Origin: Phaseolus vulgaris
Taxonomy: Eukaryota > Streptophyta > Magnoliopsida > Fabales > Fabaceae
Assembly: GCF_000499845.2 (NCBI RefSeq)
Contig: NC_023758.2
Location: forward strand, 24,587,520 to 24,651,519
Length of the DNA: 64,000 bases
Direction of reading: 5' to 3'
In this document: positions 11,495 to 22,450 of the stretch, one piece after another
How the letters are laid out: each line of letters opens with the position of its first letter
How positions within the stretch are numbered: position 1 is the first letter of the stretch
Notes under the pieces: generated by a model
Databases searched by the model: none
What the model was told of the DNA's origin: nothing
The model's input: only the letters and a program-made list of their open reading frames with translations
Program-made: the position numbers and the translations under genes

Positions 11495-12650
11495 TGATCC
11501 TGCCGGTTGACTCAGCGCAAGAGCGTTGCCTCGTCACGATCTTCCTCACCAGCTTAACACCACGTGCACTCCAAGTCCACTCCACAGATAGCCTCTCTGA
11601 GAACCTGAAAAACACACAGTGGCGCCTCTGCGGCCGATGGCGGTCCGACGCTCAAGTCAGTGGCAAGAACATCCAAAAACTAAGAGAGAATATGCTCTGT
11701 AGGACCGTACTGTAGGCACACAACCTTAGCAGTATCAGCCGTAATGAAAAACGTACCTCTGCAGATTCTGTTAAAGTTACCTTTATAGCTGGGTTTCTTC
11801 TCTCTCCAGGCCGTTATGCTTTTGGACGCGTGGCTCACGTCCAGCCGTGCACGTGTCACCATCTGGGCTGGGACAGCAGGTAGCGCCCAGCCCTACACGT
11901 GTCGTCATCTGAGCTAAGGCAACTTGAGCGTCATTTCTCCATTGCTCCCAACCCTACACGTGTCATCATCTAGGTTGGAGTAACTTGAACATCATTCTTG
12001 TGTAGTAACCAGCCGCACAGCTAAGTCCTCAACTCAAGGAGCAACCCAGCACGTAATGCGCTGTGAAACACCACCCGTCAAGGCGAGTATCGGATGCAAC
12101 AAAGTGCATCATCTCTGTGATATCGCTCATCGCGAATGGCACCCTCCTTACTGCTACACCATGCATGTTCTAGCTGGGGAAACCTTGCCACCAACAAACG
12201 TCTGCTCTGGGAATCCTGTCGCTGATGAGCAAGGTGTTTCCCCCAACCCACTCGACTTTCATGCCCCAAGCTGGTGCCACCATCGTCTTACTGAACTTAC
12301 ACGCTTGGAATTACCCTTCTGAGCCTTCGACAGCCTTAACTAAGTTCGCTGGGAGACCCGGCGACGTGCTCCTTGTGGCGGTGTGTAAACCACCCGATCT
12401 CCTAGCATTCTCATATGGCGACTGCGACGCAACTCTGGTGATCGCCGGTTACGCACACTAGAAATCGGAGAATGCCAACCCACCGATCGACAACTATGCT
12501 TACTTTCGAGGCGACGTGCTCCAATCCACCGATCGGCGACTATGCCTACTTCCGAGCCATTCATCTTTTCTTGCCTATGCGTTCCATTGAGCACGCCCCA
12601 CTCGAGCACGTGCAAGACACGTCATCACGCCTGATGACCTGGTCGGTACA
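11495..12650 (-). mobile_element. Solo LTR inserted in integrase (copy 1)
   Basis: On the minus strand it begins 'tgtaccgaccaggtcatc' and ends 'ggcaggatca', giving TG...CA termini. The flanking 5-bp repeats are 'atgta' (11490-11494) and 'atgtc' (12651-12655), matching at 4 of 5. It splits the integrase frame just before the 'DIxxPF' block. A TATA-like 'ctataaag' lies near 11781-11788 on the minus strand. It belongs to the same family as 30428-31245 and 51272-62834. No internal retroelement sequence is present, so it is a solo LTR left by recombination. Confidence 0.85.
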
Positions 12651-12655
12651 ATGTC

Positions 12656-13405
12656 CATTCCCCAGATGGAGAACGACCATGGGAACGTGAGGCTATGCAG
12701 CACTTCTGGCTTGGCATGGTGTAGGGGGCCAAACTCTTAGCATCTGGTGCATTTCTTCACATATTCAGCGCAATCTCCTTGGACGGTCGGCCAATAGTAG
12801 CCGGCCTGAGGACCTTAGCAGCCATCGTTTGGGCCCCCGAATGGTTGCCGCATATACCCCTTCGTGTATTTCAGTGAGGACATACTCGGCCTGCTCTTTG
12901 GTGATGCACTTAAGCAGGCGGGCCGAGTAGCCTCTTCGGTATAGGTCTTCGTTGAACAGAGTGTATCGGGCACACTATTGCTTCATCGTTTTTTCTTTCT
13001 CTGGCTTGCATGTGCCGTGCTTGAGGTACTAGATGATAGAAGTCATCCAGCTATCGGTATCGGTCTCAGCCACTGCCAGGCATTCGGTTTTTGACACGCT
13101 GGGGTGTCTTAGCCATATTTGCATGACTGATCTCTGATGGCTCTTCTTCTTGGTGATCGAGAGCCGAGATAAGGCGTCGACCCTTTTGTTCTCCTGCCTT
13201 TGTATGTGTTCCACTGGTGCCTTATGGAAGTGGGCAATGTTGTTTTGGGCGGTATGGTAGTACCGCTGCAGCAGAGGTTCCTTCACCTCAAACTTCCCCC
13301 TGATTTGGCCGACCATAACCTAGGAGTCAGTTTTGCATGTGACCTCACGAGCTCCCATGTCGCAGGCCAAGTTTAACCCAACGAGCAAGGCCTTGTACTC
13401 GGTCT
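12656..13405 (-). pseudogene. RNase H end and integrase zinc-binding region
   Basis: Reading on the minus strand, 'QRQENKRVDALSRLS' near 13200 is the end of RNase H. Further on, blocks resembling 'EIHEGVCGNHSGARTMA' near 12870 and 'KKCTRC' near 12755 form the HHCC zinc-binding start of integrase. Frame breaks are present. The right end abuts the solo LTR at 13411, which splits RNase H after the 'ATNN' residues. Confidence 0.8.
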
Positions 13406-13410
13406 GGTTG

Positions 13411-14463
13411 TGTTAAAATATTTTGCCTTAAAAAGAGAGGGGGTGAATTGTTTATAAAAGATTTTCGCAAACTTTGAAGGTATAATGAACTCTAATGCAG
13501 AATCACAGAGAAAAAAAAGTCAAGGAAACAATGAAACAAAACTGTTTAAGTTGATTTCCAGAAAATCAACTGGTTATTTTTGCGATTCAACCGATTGCTT
13601 TTATCAGCAGTGATTAAAAAAACTTAAAAGCAGAATGTAAATGAGTTCAGGGCAAGAGAAAAGCACACAAGCAATTTATACTGGTTCACTCTTATCCCAA
13701 GAACTACATCCAATCCCCAGAAACCACTAGGTATCTACTATGCAATTAAAATCCAGATTACAAACAACCACACCAAAGAAGTGACATTGAACACCTCAAG
13801 CCACACACTTCCTTTGATGCACAACACCACAGAATTCAGAACACCCTCTGATTCTGCTTACACCACCAATATTCAGAAATACAAGAGATAAAGAAAGGAT
13901 TACACCTGATCAATATCGAAAACGAAAGATTACAATAATCCTATTCCACTCCTTCGTGAAAATCCAAAAGCTTGATGCAAATCTTGAAAACTCAAATCTG
14001 TTTTCTTAATCTCAAAATGTCTAAACTCTTTCAATGCCTTTAGGAGCGTAAACCAACCTTTATATACTCCAAAGGTTTGTTAAAAACATTTAAAGCAGGA
14101 GTCAAAACAGTTAGAAATCATTTAAAGTCGATTTACCAAACTTAACGAAAATCTGTTATGGATTTTTAAAAAACAATCGGTTGAATTCTCGAAACAACCG
14201 ATTCAAACAACTTCAAACCCTTTTCAAAAACCACTAAGTGTCAAAAAATTGATTGAAACGATAAAGCAACTGGTTGTTTTTCCACTTCTTTAGAAAACAA
14301 TCTTTTTTAAAAAGGTTTTGATTCAAATTAGTTTTAGATTCAAACAAAGAGTGGATTACACTTTAATCTACCCAGAACCCACCCACACAAGTAGCAACTC
14401 CAGCCTTCCACCAAACATCATGGATTTGGAGACATCAAAGCACAAGATCATCCTTGATCAAGA
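13411..14463. mobile_element. Solo LTR, Copia/Sire-like, inserted in RNase H
   Basis: It begins 'tgttaaaatattttgcctta' and ends 'ccttgatcaaga', the expected terminal CA having probably mutated to GA. It is flanked by a perfect 5-bp duplication 'ggttg' (13406-13410 and 14464-14468). Removing it and one duplication restores a continuous RNase H reading frame across the site, which confirms the boundaries. 'Gagagggggtgaattg' near the start resembles 'agaggggggtgaattg' near the start of the Sire LTR at 51713, so the two families look related. It also carries repeated 'aaccgatt' motifs. Confidence 0.85.
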
Positions 14464-14468
14464 GGTTG

Positions 14469-15751
14469 TTGGTCGCCTTGAACCCGAACTGGAGTGCTTG
14501 CTCCAAGAGGAGGTCGCCCAGTCCTTTCAGGACGACTCCTGCTCCACATGTTGTTTTGTTGGAGGAGCCATCCACATAGAGTGTCCACTCGGCCGAGAGA
14601 TCTGGCAGCGGGGTGAGCTCGGTCAAGAAATCAGCAAGGCACTGGGACTTGATGGCCCCTCTCAGTTGGTATCGGATGTCGAATTCAGAGAGCTCGACCG
14701 ACCATCCTATCATCTGCCCTGCAAGATCAGGTTTAGATAAAATTTTAAAGATGGGGTAGTCGGTCCTTACCGTGATGGAGTGATTTTGGAAGTAAGGGCG
14801 CATTCGTCTTGCCATTAGGACAAGAGCAAGGGCCACCTTCTCAATCATCTGGTATCTCGTCTTGGTTGTGTGGAGCGTCCGACTGACGAAGAATACCAGT
14901 CGTTCTTCTCCTTCCACTTCATGTACCAGCACGACACTGGTCGCCTCCTCCGAGATCGCTAGGTATACCAGGATGGACTGGTCGGGCCTCGGCTTCTGAA
15001 TGACTGTCGGGGATGTCAGAAAATCCTTCAGTTGGTTGAAGATTTCTTCACATCTGTCGTCCCAACTGAATTTGGTCACCTTCCAAAGTAGCTGCATCAT
15101 CGGCTTCGTCCGTTCGGTCAGGCGAGGGACAAACCTGGAGAGGACTGTCAGGCACCCTAAGAGTTTTTGCACCTCCTTTATATTCTCGGGGCTCCGCATG
15201 TCGGTAATGGCCCGACACTTGTCAGGGTTGGCTTCTATCCCCCTGTGGGTCAGCATGAAACCCAGAAACTTCCCTCCTTCAACCCTGAACGTGCACTTTT
15301 CGGGGTTGAGCCTCATGTTAGCCTTTCTGAGGGCCTTAAACACCACCTCGAGGTCCTCCACGTGCCGGTTAAAAGAGTCGAACTTCACGACAATGTCGTC
15401 TACGTAGACCTCTACGCACCGACCGATCAATACTCAAAAGATTTTGTCCATGAGGCATTGGTAGGTCGCCCTGCCATTCTTGAGGCCGAACGACATGACC
15501 TCGTAGTAATAATTGGAATCGACCTTCATGAAGGTCGTCTTCTCTTTATCCTAAGGGTGCATACTTATCTGGTTATAACCAGAATAAGCATCCAAGAAGC
15601 TAAGGATCTTATGGTTGGTCGCTCCATCCACTAGCAGGTCGATACTGGGAAGAGGGTACAATTCTTTTGGGCAGGCGCTGTTGAGGTTCCTGTAGTCTGC
15701 ACATATTCTCCCGCTACCATTCGGCTTGGTTACCATGACAACGTTAGCCAT
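14469..15751 (-). pseudogene. Gypsy reverse transcriptase and RNase H
   Basis: From right to left, 15751-15551 holds the start of the polymerase ('VTKPNGSGRICADYRNLN', 'LPSIDLLVDG', 'FLDAYSGYNQI'). After a stretch with stops, 15430-14469 carries the catalytic 'EVYVDDIVVK', the thumb ('NPEKCTF', 'GFMLTHRGIE') and RNase H ('LYVDGSSNKTTCGAG'). The YVDD box is intact, but stops near 15435-15550 prevent a full-length product. The RNase H is then split by the solo LTR at 13411-14463. Confidence 0.9.
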
Positions 15752-15853
15752 CCAAGTTGTATACCGAGCCTCGGGTATAAACCCGACTGATAGAAGCTTC
15801 TTAGCTTCTGCCTTTGCTGTTAGGCGCTTGTCATCGACGTAGTCTCTCTTCTT

Positions 15854-16730
15854 CTAGGCGATTGGTCGTGCTTCCTTGAACATTGACAGCCTATGGGTAA
15901 TGATGTCTAGGCTTACGCCCGACATATCGGATGGTGTCCACACGAACAAATCTACATTTTTCTTAAGCATGACATGCATTATTTCGGCCTCGGCAGCCGC
16001 CATGGCCGTGTCAATACAAGTATTGTGCTCCTCATCCAGGAGGGGTACTCGTCGCAAATCTTCTCTTGCTTCCAGCCTATCCTCAGTTGTTCGGGGTCGA
16101 GGTCCACCAGAGCGACCGTGGGTTCCACCGGCATCGGCTGGGTCTCTCGGGGCGAGTGGTTTCTTGGGTTAGGAGAGTGGTCGTTCCTTAGAGACTCCAC
16201 TCTGAGGCGTTCAACATAGCATTCCCTTGCTTCTTTTTGGTCGACGTGGACCATGAGGATGTCCCCTGATGGAAAGGGGAACTTCATCGCCAAGTGGGGT
16301 GTTGATACGATCGCCATTAGCCAATTGATGGATGACCGTCCGAGAAGGATGTTGTAAGAGGTATTTGTGTCGATCACTAAATACTGAATCTTGATTGTCT
16401 TGCAGCTTTTCTCCTCGTCGAAGGTGGTGTAGAGCTTGATGTAGCCCTAGGTTGCTACCCTCTCGCCCGAGAAGCCAACCACATGTCGTCATACGGTACC
16501 ATCTTGGCCTCAGGTATCCTCATGGCCTTGAAGGTCTTCCAGTAGAGTATGTCTACTGAGCTTCCTTGATCCACCAACGTCTTCCTAATGGTGAATTTGT
16601 CTATATCAACTGATATCACCATTAGGTCGTCCTGTCGATAATCTACGCCCTTAAAATCATCATCTGTAAAGGTGATGGGTGGAATCCTCGGTTGGAATGT
16701 CACCGCGTTCACCTAGTGTACCGCCCGAAT
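15854..16730 (-). pseudogene. Gypsy protease region
   Basis: The minus strand carries an aspartic protease block 'VDQGSSVDILYW' near 16580, a form of the retroviral-type D-x-G-S active site usual in this group. It is followed by 'DTNTSYNILLGRSSIN' near 16365 (the ILLGR block) and by a linker toward reverse transcriptase with 'FVWTPSDMSGV' near 15920. Three overlapping partial frames cover the region, so at least two frameshifts have accumulated. Confidence 0.82.
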
Positions 16731-17059
16731 GTGCTTTTTTCGGGCGATTTTTGTACTTTCTTCGTCGGCGAATCCACCGACTATTGTGTTAATAACCTCT
16801 CGGTTTCCCCTTCTTTCAGTTCCCCGAGGAGGATCATCCCTTCGTGGAGGGTCATCTCTCCTGGACCGTCGGTCGTTCCTGCGGTCTCGATCGTCCCTAA
16901 TTCTTGGAGGTGAACGCCTCCTTCAAGCGGGCTCGTCTCTTTGAGGGAATGCCTCGTGTCTCAGCCACCCCTGATGAACCAACGTAGGTGCCCGACTTGG
17001 ATGAGCTCTTCAATCTTGTCCTTCAAAGTCTGGCACTCCTCAGTAGAATGCCCATTGTT

Positions 17060-18044
17060 CTAGTGATACTGACACTGCTTTCTTCGGTCGGCGTTGTTCC
17101 GGCTGGCCGCCTTCCTGGTAGGAGGAATCAGCTTGGCACTGAGTATCTCGTCCAGGATTCTCCCCCTTTCGGCCGTCAAGGGGGTATACCTTGAGAATCG
17201 GCTTCCCCGGTCTCCTTGGTTATCTCTGTGTTTATCGCCACGCTGGCCCGATTGGACTTGGCGATCCTTCTCGTCTTTGCTTTTCTCCCTGCTAGCCTCT
17301 GCCTGGGCCTGGTTGCGGAACTCCTTGAGCACTTTCAGCTGCATGAACTTAGCTGCTCTCTTCCTAAGTTCATCAAGGCTAGCGGCCGGCTGCATACACA
17401 AATTATCAACAAACAATCTCAATCGCAGGGCCGTCAGCATATGATGCATGACAACGTCCGGGCTGAGATTCCGGATGTTCATTGCCACTTTGTTGAACCT
17501 ATGAACAATGGTTCTCAACGACTCTCCCTTCTCCTAGTGGATAACCACCAGGGCGATGGAGGTCAGGTGATGCGGTCCGCTAGTGATAAACTGGGTTTCG
17601 AACTTTGACACGTGTGGCGAAGCTATCTATGGAGTTGGGTGGGAGCTTGGTGAACCAACTGAGGGCCCCTCCCTTTAGAGATGTAGGAAATATTCGGCAT
17701 AGTACTGCATCGTCCGAGGTGTAGAGACTCATATGGGTGGTGTAGGCATCCATATGTTCGTCTGGATCGGTAGTGTCGTTATACTGATCCCTATTGAAGC
17801 CTTTCCACTTGTTTGGCAGTGGAGCTTCTATGAAAGCGTTGGTGAAGGGGTGTCGGCGGGCCAATTCCAGCGTGACAGTCGTCCTGGCCGACTTGTTGAG
17901 ACAAGATTCGCCATCCATCTCTTGGGTGGGAACCTTGTCCCTGGTCTCCTCCACTGGTCTTGGGTTAGGAGGGGAGGTGTAGGACCTGCTGACAACGTTG
18001 TTCGGCCCAGCAGATGGTTCTCCCTCCACCAGCTTCTTCTTCAT
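17060..18044 (-). pseudogene. Gypsy gag
   Basis: Two consecutive minus-strand pieces hold the capsid-like region. 18044-17580 carries 'DPDEHMDAYTTHMSLYTSDD', 'CRIFPTSLKGGALSWFTKLP' and 'PNSIDSF', the standard plant retrotransposon gag block. 17518-17060 carries the following helical part and a charged Lys/Arg/Asp-rich tail. No zinc knuckle is evident, though 'ADRRKQCQYH' near 17065 is a possible Cys-His remnant. A stop separates the pieces near 17540. Confidence 0.88.
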
Positions 18045-18234
18045 CTCTTCATTCTCCGCTCAGAGAGCCTGCATTTCCTGTTCATTCTTCCTCGTAGCTT
18101 CCTCATTCTTCATTTTCATTTCGGCCATCTCTCTCTGTAGAGATAGAAACAACGACATCTGATCAGCTTCACTTATCCTTTCCATGCTTCGGATTAATAC
18201 CATCTACTTTCGTTCTTCAGCTAGTTTCTCTCGG

Positions 18235-18251
18235 CCCCACGGTGGGCGCCA
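18235..18251 (-). other. Primer-binding site of gypsy element
   Basis: On the minus strand 'tggcgcccaccgtgggg' starts two bases after the 5' LTR. A TGGCGCC start is common in gypsy elements of the Tat group. The exact tRNA primer was not determined. Confidence 0.75.
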
Positions 18252-18253
18252 AT

Positions 18254-18749
18254 TGTTCTTGCTAGGGAGATGAGACCTAAAGAACTATTGGGAAGCTTCG
18301 CCTTCCTCCTTCCTGTCGGTCGGTTGTGCTACTTTCCAACCTCCCTCCTTGCTCGTTCCTCACCTTTCTTTCCTAGCTTCGGCTCTCGATCGTCTCGTGA
18401 GCATCGAATGGGGGGGGGGGGGGGGGTACCTGCAGAAGACACTTTGACGCTCAAGTCAGCAAAGGGAGTTCGACACTCGGAGGTGTACAGTAATTAATGA
18501 CGTACCTTGTTCTTGGAATGTGCGCTATTTATATTATTTTAATGGACTTATCTTATTGGGTCGAATTAGTGAGGTGTATCGCACTTAGAGGTGTATTACC
18601 TAATTTATAATGATGGTTTAGCTTTGCTAACCTTGATTGAGCATTAATGGCCTGAGGGATTCGGTCGTCCCGTACGGGTGCATGTCATTCGGTCGGCCCA
18701 GTTGAGGGAGCCGAGTCATGGCGTTGACCGTTCGCTCCATACCAATACA
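18254..18749 (-). repeat. 5' LTR of the gypsy element
   Basis: The 496-bp LTR matches 7177-7638. It carries a 17-base G run (18410-18426) and about 30 extra bases near 18672-18700 ('tcccgtacgggtgcatgtca' and following). Those extra bases sit beside a repeated 'attcggtcg', so local duplication or slippage between the short repeats probably made the difference. Confidence 0.92.
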
Positions 18750-18754
18750 ACTTC

Positions 18755-21108
18755 AAATTGCAATAATTGTGTACTTCGTGGAACTATTGCAAGCAAGTGT
18801 AATAATAATGATTTTCTTGATAGAATTTATGTGATGTTGCATGATGAAAATCTTCCAACTACAAGAGATCCAGACCATCAGTTAAGTGGGGATTTATCTT
18901 ATGCAGTAAATTAAAACATGTTAAATGATGAAATTGTTCAATCAAATATTGTGATTGGACAATGATAAAAGTGTTGTGACGAGAAGGGAGGTATGAAAAT
19001 AGGGTGCAACTAAGATTATACCTCATTTAAAATTATTTAAATTTTGTAAAAAATGTTAAAACTGATTTTCCATAATTTATATAAATGTAAAATGAAAATA
19101 TATGAAGATTGGAGAATTTGGTATATTTAATAACTCTGATTCAATCCCAATTAGTGAACATTAAAATACCTTTTTGGTGCATATATTAAAGTATCCAATT
19201 AAGTGCATTTCTCTTAATTTCTTCTAGGTAGGTTTGTTCGTTGTCATAAATTAACTTTTCATTCCATAAATTGAGTATGGCTTCTCAAATAGAGATGTCC
19301 TAAGTTAATTAATAATATAAAATTAGAGGAATTGAATAGATTATTCTTATGAGATTTAAGTTCTCTAATTTATTAACTTGTGTTGTGTAATGTAGTCGGA
19401 AATAAATAAATAAAGTAAAACAAATGAAAAAATAGAGGAGAAAGAAAAAATTATTTGATTGGATTGATAAAAATAAAGTGAAAAAATTAAAATAAATTTT
19501 ATTTTGTTTGTTTGGATAAAGAAAAATGAGAGTGGAAAAAATTTAACCGTTAACATTTTACTTATTTAACCCACTTTTTTCATTTTTATATTATAAAAAT
19601 ATATTTGAAAATTAAAATTATAAATATACATTTATAAGAGAAATATTTTATTCCCCTGTTTTTCTCCCCTCTAATTTTGTTCATGGCACTGGAACAAAAG
19701 TAAATGTTTTAAGTGCTTGTGATTAAGAGTGAAAGTCTCTTACAGAAAACATATGGCGGAACCTATTTCTAACCTCTCTTCTTTAGTATTATTTTTTAAT
19801 TAAAGTTAGAATTTGATTTAAATAATAATAAACTGGAATTATTTTCAAAAATTATAAAATTAATTTTAATAATTAAAACTACATAGGATAAAAATTCTTA
19901 TGATGCTAAAAGTAAAACAAAATGTATTATAAGTTTTTTATATAGCGTTAAATATATTTTTCGTATTTTTACGTAAAATAGTTTTTGTCGTTTGATACAA
20001 AATTTAGATCTGTATACTTGTAGTGAAATCAATCATTTCAATTTTTTTTCTTTATAACAAATAGATTTTGAGTGTGAATTAGGATGTTAAATTGTTTTTT
20101 TATATTATAATATAATTTATACTAAAAATTTATTTATTATATAAAAAAATATTAATAAAAACACACTTTAATAACTTCTTTTAAATACAAGTAGGAATAG
20201 GTCTAAAGTTTAAAATAAATAAAAAATTAATTTTACATTTAAAATATAAGACGGAAAAAGATATTTAACTCTTTTATATATATATATATATATATACACA
20301 TATATAAGTAAATTTTGTATATCATATATTTAGATAAACCAGTTTTTAGGGATTGGCCAGTTGTGAACTGATTCATTAGTAATTTCATGAGTTGAACACT
20401 TAAATCCGGTCCGGTTTCATAGAACCTTGATTTTTACCACAAAACGTAATGTTCTTTTAAGTTTTTCCATTATTAGATTAGATAGGGTGTCTCTTCCCTT
20501 TCATTTTAATAAACCAATAAATAAAGAACTTTGGTTCCCTTGCTTGATTGCGTGAAGTAGCAGCAAAAAGACACTTCTAAAGTTGAGAATTCGAATTTAT
20601 ACACTATAGAATCATAACTGAAACAACAAATTCAATTTAAATCTCATAAGATAGAGTTTTTAGAAGGCCATACCAAAAATACTACAAACATACAATAACT
20701 TTGGATTATGTTTGAATTTTCATCCACCTTCAATTTTATTTAGAAATAAACTACATGTTACATCCAGTAAGACATCACATGTGACTCAATTCATAGAAAC
20801 CTTGTAGTAACAGAGGGTATATCAATAAACCAAACCTACAAAACTACTTCACTTGTGTTCGACAACGGTAAAGTGCAATCAAAACACTACCTGCCAACCC
20901 AAATTTGAATATCAAACATGCCAGAAGAAACTGAAAAAAGAGACAGCTAAGGAACCTAACTAAAGAGAGCAAAAAACTGACAACATATTTGACCCTTTCT
21001 GCTTATACCAGACAAATACTTTGGCACAAAAGCTACTGCACCAAAGTAGAATTTAGAGCAACACACCCAAATTTGGATGCATCTGACTGAGGTTCCTTTA
21101 TCCAGGCT
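18755..21108. other. Intergenic DNA, mostly AT-rich
   Basis: The first 160 bp contain a short open frame that continues across the gypsy insertion site (see findings). The rest is AT-rich with a (TA)n run near 20275-20296. The last 350 bp before 21109 are probably the 3' untranslated and flanking region of the aminotransferase. No other gene was recognised. Confidence 0.5.
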
Positions 21109-22344
21109 CTAAGCATGCCTGACCTGAAAATCCTTCATGAAAGCTACCAACTTCTCAACCCCAGCCAAGGGCATGGCATTGTAAATGGAGGCCCTCACTC
21201 CTCCCACTGACCTGTGTCCCTTCAGCTGAACCATCTTCTCCTTAGCAGCCTCCTTGATGAACTCACCCTCCAACTCTGATTTCTCCAAAGTGAATGGCAC
21301 ATTCATCAATGACCTCACAGACTTCTCAACAGGGCACCTATAGAACCCTTTGCTCCCATCAATTGCATTGTACAGAATATCAGCCTTCTTCTTATTCTTT
21401 TTCTCAACCTCCATCAACCCCCCTTGCTCCAACAAATCCTCAAACACCAACCCACACATGTAAATCCCGTAGCAGGGAGGGGTGTTGTAGAGTGAATTGT
21501 TGTCATCATGGATCTTGTAATCAAACATCAAAGGAGTGAGAGCCTGAGCATTCCCAATGAGGTCCTTCCTGACGATCACAATGGTGACACCAGAGGGCCC
21601 CACATTCTTCTGTGCCCCGGCATAGATAACCCCAAACTTTGACACATCCACAGGCTTGGAGCAGAAATTTGAAGACATATCAGCAACCAAAACACCACTC
21701 TGGGCAACAGGGTACTCCTTAAACTCAACCCCGTGAATAGTCTCATTGGCACAAAAATGCAAATACCCAGAACCGGGATTCTGCTTCAAATCATCAAAAG
21801 ACGGAATCTTTGTGTACTTTTCGGATTTCCCAGACCAGATCACATTGGGTTTGCAGTACTTCTGCGCCTCCTTGACGGCCTTGTCGCTCCAGGAGCCAGT
21901 GACGATGTAGTCGACGGCGTCGTTGGGGGAGCAGAGGTTGAGCGGCAAGGCAGCGAACTGGCTTGTGGCGCCGCCCTGGAGGAAGAGGACGGAATATTCC
22001 GGTGGGATCTGGAGGAGGGCTCGGAGATCTGATTCGGCTTTTTGGATTATGGAGAGAAACTCCTTGCCGCGGTGGCTCATTTCCATGACGCTCATGCCGG
22101 ATCCGCCCCAGTTGTAGAGCTCGGATTGGGCACGGAGGAGGACCTTTTCCGGGAGGGTGGCGGGGCCGGCTGCGAAGTTAAAGACGCGATCTTGGGAGTG
22201 GGTGAGAGGTGGGGGTTGGGTGTGGAGTTGGGTGGCGCATTTGATGGATGTGGGTTTGAAGGAGGTTGGGCGCGGGGAGGAGAGGGGGAAAGGGGTGGTG
22301 CGGGTTTGGAAGAGAGTGGTGTGAGGAGAAGTTGCCATTGACAT
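21109..22344 (-). CDS. PSAT1: Phosphoserine aminotransferase, plastid
   Basis: This enzyme makes O-phosphoserine from 3-phosphohydroxypyruvate and glutamate, the second step of the phosphorylated serine pathway in plastids, using pyridoxal phosphate. The single exon encodes 411 residues. The first 50 or so, rich in Ser, Thr and Pro, look like a chloroplast transit peptide. The mature part starts near residue 54 ('[13 protein letters not shown]'). Visible family blocks are '[16 protein letters not shown]' (81-96), '[13 protein letters not shown]' (122-134), 'ADMSSNF' (221-227) and '[12 protein letters not shown]' (241-252), whose Lys246 should bind the cofactor. '[15 protein letters not shown]' (376-390) closes the active site. 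The start is the first in-frame ATG; the frame is open further upstream, but only from a GTG, beyond the TATA box. The length fits the plant family. Confidence 0.95.
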   Translation of the reverse strand: MSMATSPHTTLFQTRTTPFPLSSPRPTSFKPTSIKCATQLHTQPPPLTHSQDRVFNFAAGPATLPEKVLLRAQSELYNWGGSGMSVMEMSHRGKEFLSIIQKAESDLRALLQIPPEYSVLFLQGGATSQFAALPLNLCSPNDAVDYIVTGSWSDKAVKEAQKYCKPNVIWSGKSEKYTKIPSFDDLKQNPGSGYLHFCANETIHGVEFKEYPVAQSGVLVADMSSNFCSKPVDVSKFGVIYAGAQKNVGPSGVTIVIVRKDLIGNAQALTPLMFDYKIHDDNNSLYNTPPCYGIYMCGLVFEDLLEQGGLMEVEKKNKKKADILYNAIDGSKGFYRCPVEKSVRSLMNVPFTLEKSELEGEFIKEAAKEKMVQLKGHRSVGGVRASIYNAMPLAGVEKLVAFMKDFQVRHA

Positions 22345-22443
22345 GGTTACGGTGACGATGAAGAACAAGAAAAATGTTGAGTTTGGTGTTCTTGGAAATG
22401 GAGAATGATGTTTGAGGCAAAGATCTGAAGAAGAGGAGCCAGG

Positions 22444-22450
22444 ATTTATA
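22444..22450 (-). promoter_or_regulatory. TATA box of phosphoserine aminotransferase
   Basis: 'tataaat' on the minus strand lies 100 bp upstream of the ATG at 22344. This predicts a transcript start near 22415 and a 5' leader of roughly 70 bases. It also shows that the open frame upstream of 22444 is not transcribed with the gene. Confidence 0.7.

Larger units (their letters stand above)
7177..18749 (-). mobile_element. Ty3/gypsy LTR retrotransposon, Tat-like, with nested insertions
   Basis: Two direct LTRs (7177-7638 and 18254-18749) begin TGTT and end ACA. They are flanked by a perfect 5-bp duplication 'acttc' (7172-7176 and 18750-18754). The element reads on the minus strand: 5' LTR, primer-binding site (18235-18251), gag, protease, reverse transcriptase, RNase H, integrase, a spacer, an antisense extra gene, a purine tract (7639-7652) and the 3' LTR. 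Integrase after RNase H defines Ty3/gypsy. An antisense ORF between integrase and the 3' LTR is a feature of the Tat group. Two solo LTRs have inserted inside, at 11495-12650 and 13411-14463. The LTRs differ at roughly 20-25 positions by eye, so the insertion is older than the Sire element at the right of the window. Confidence 0.92.
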
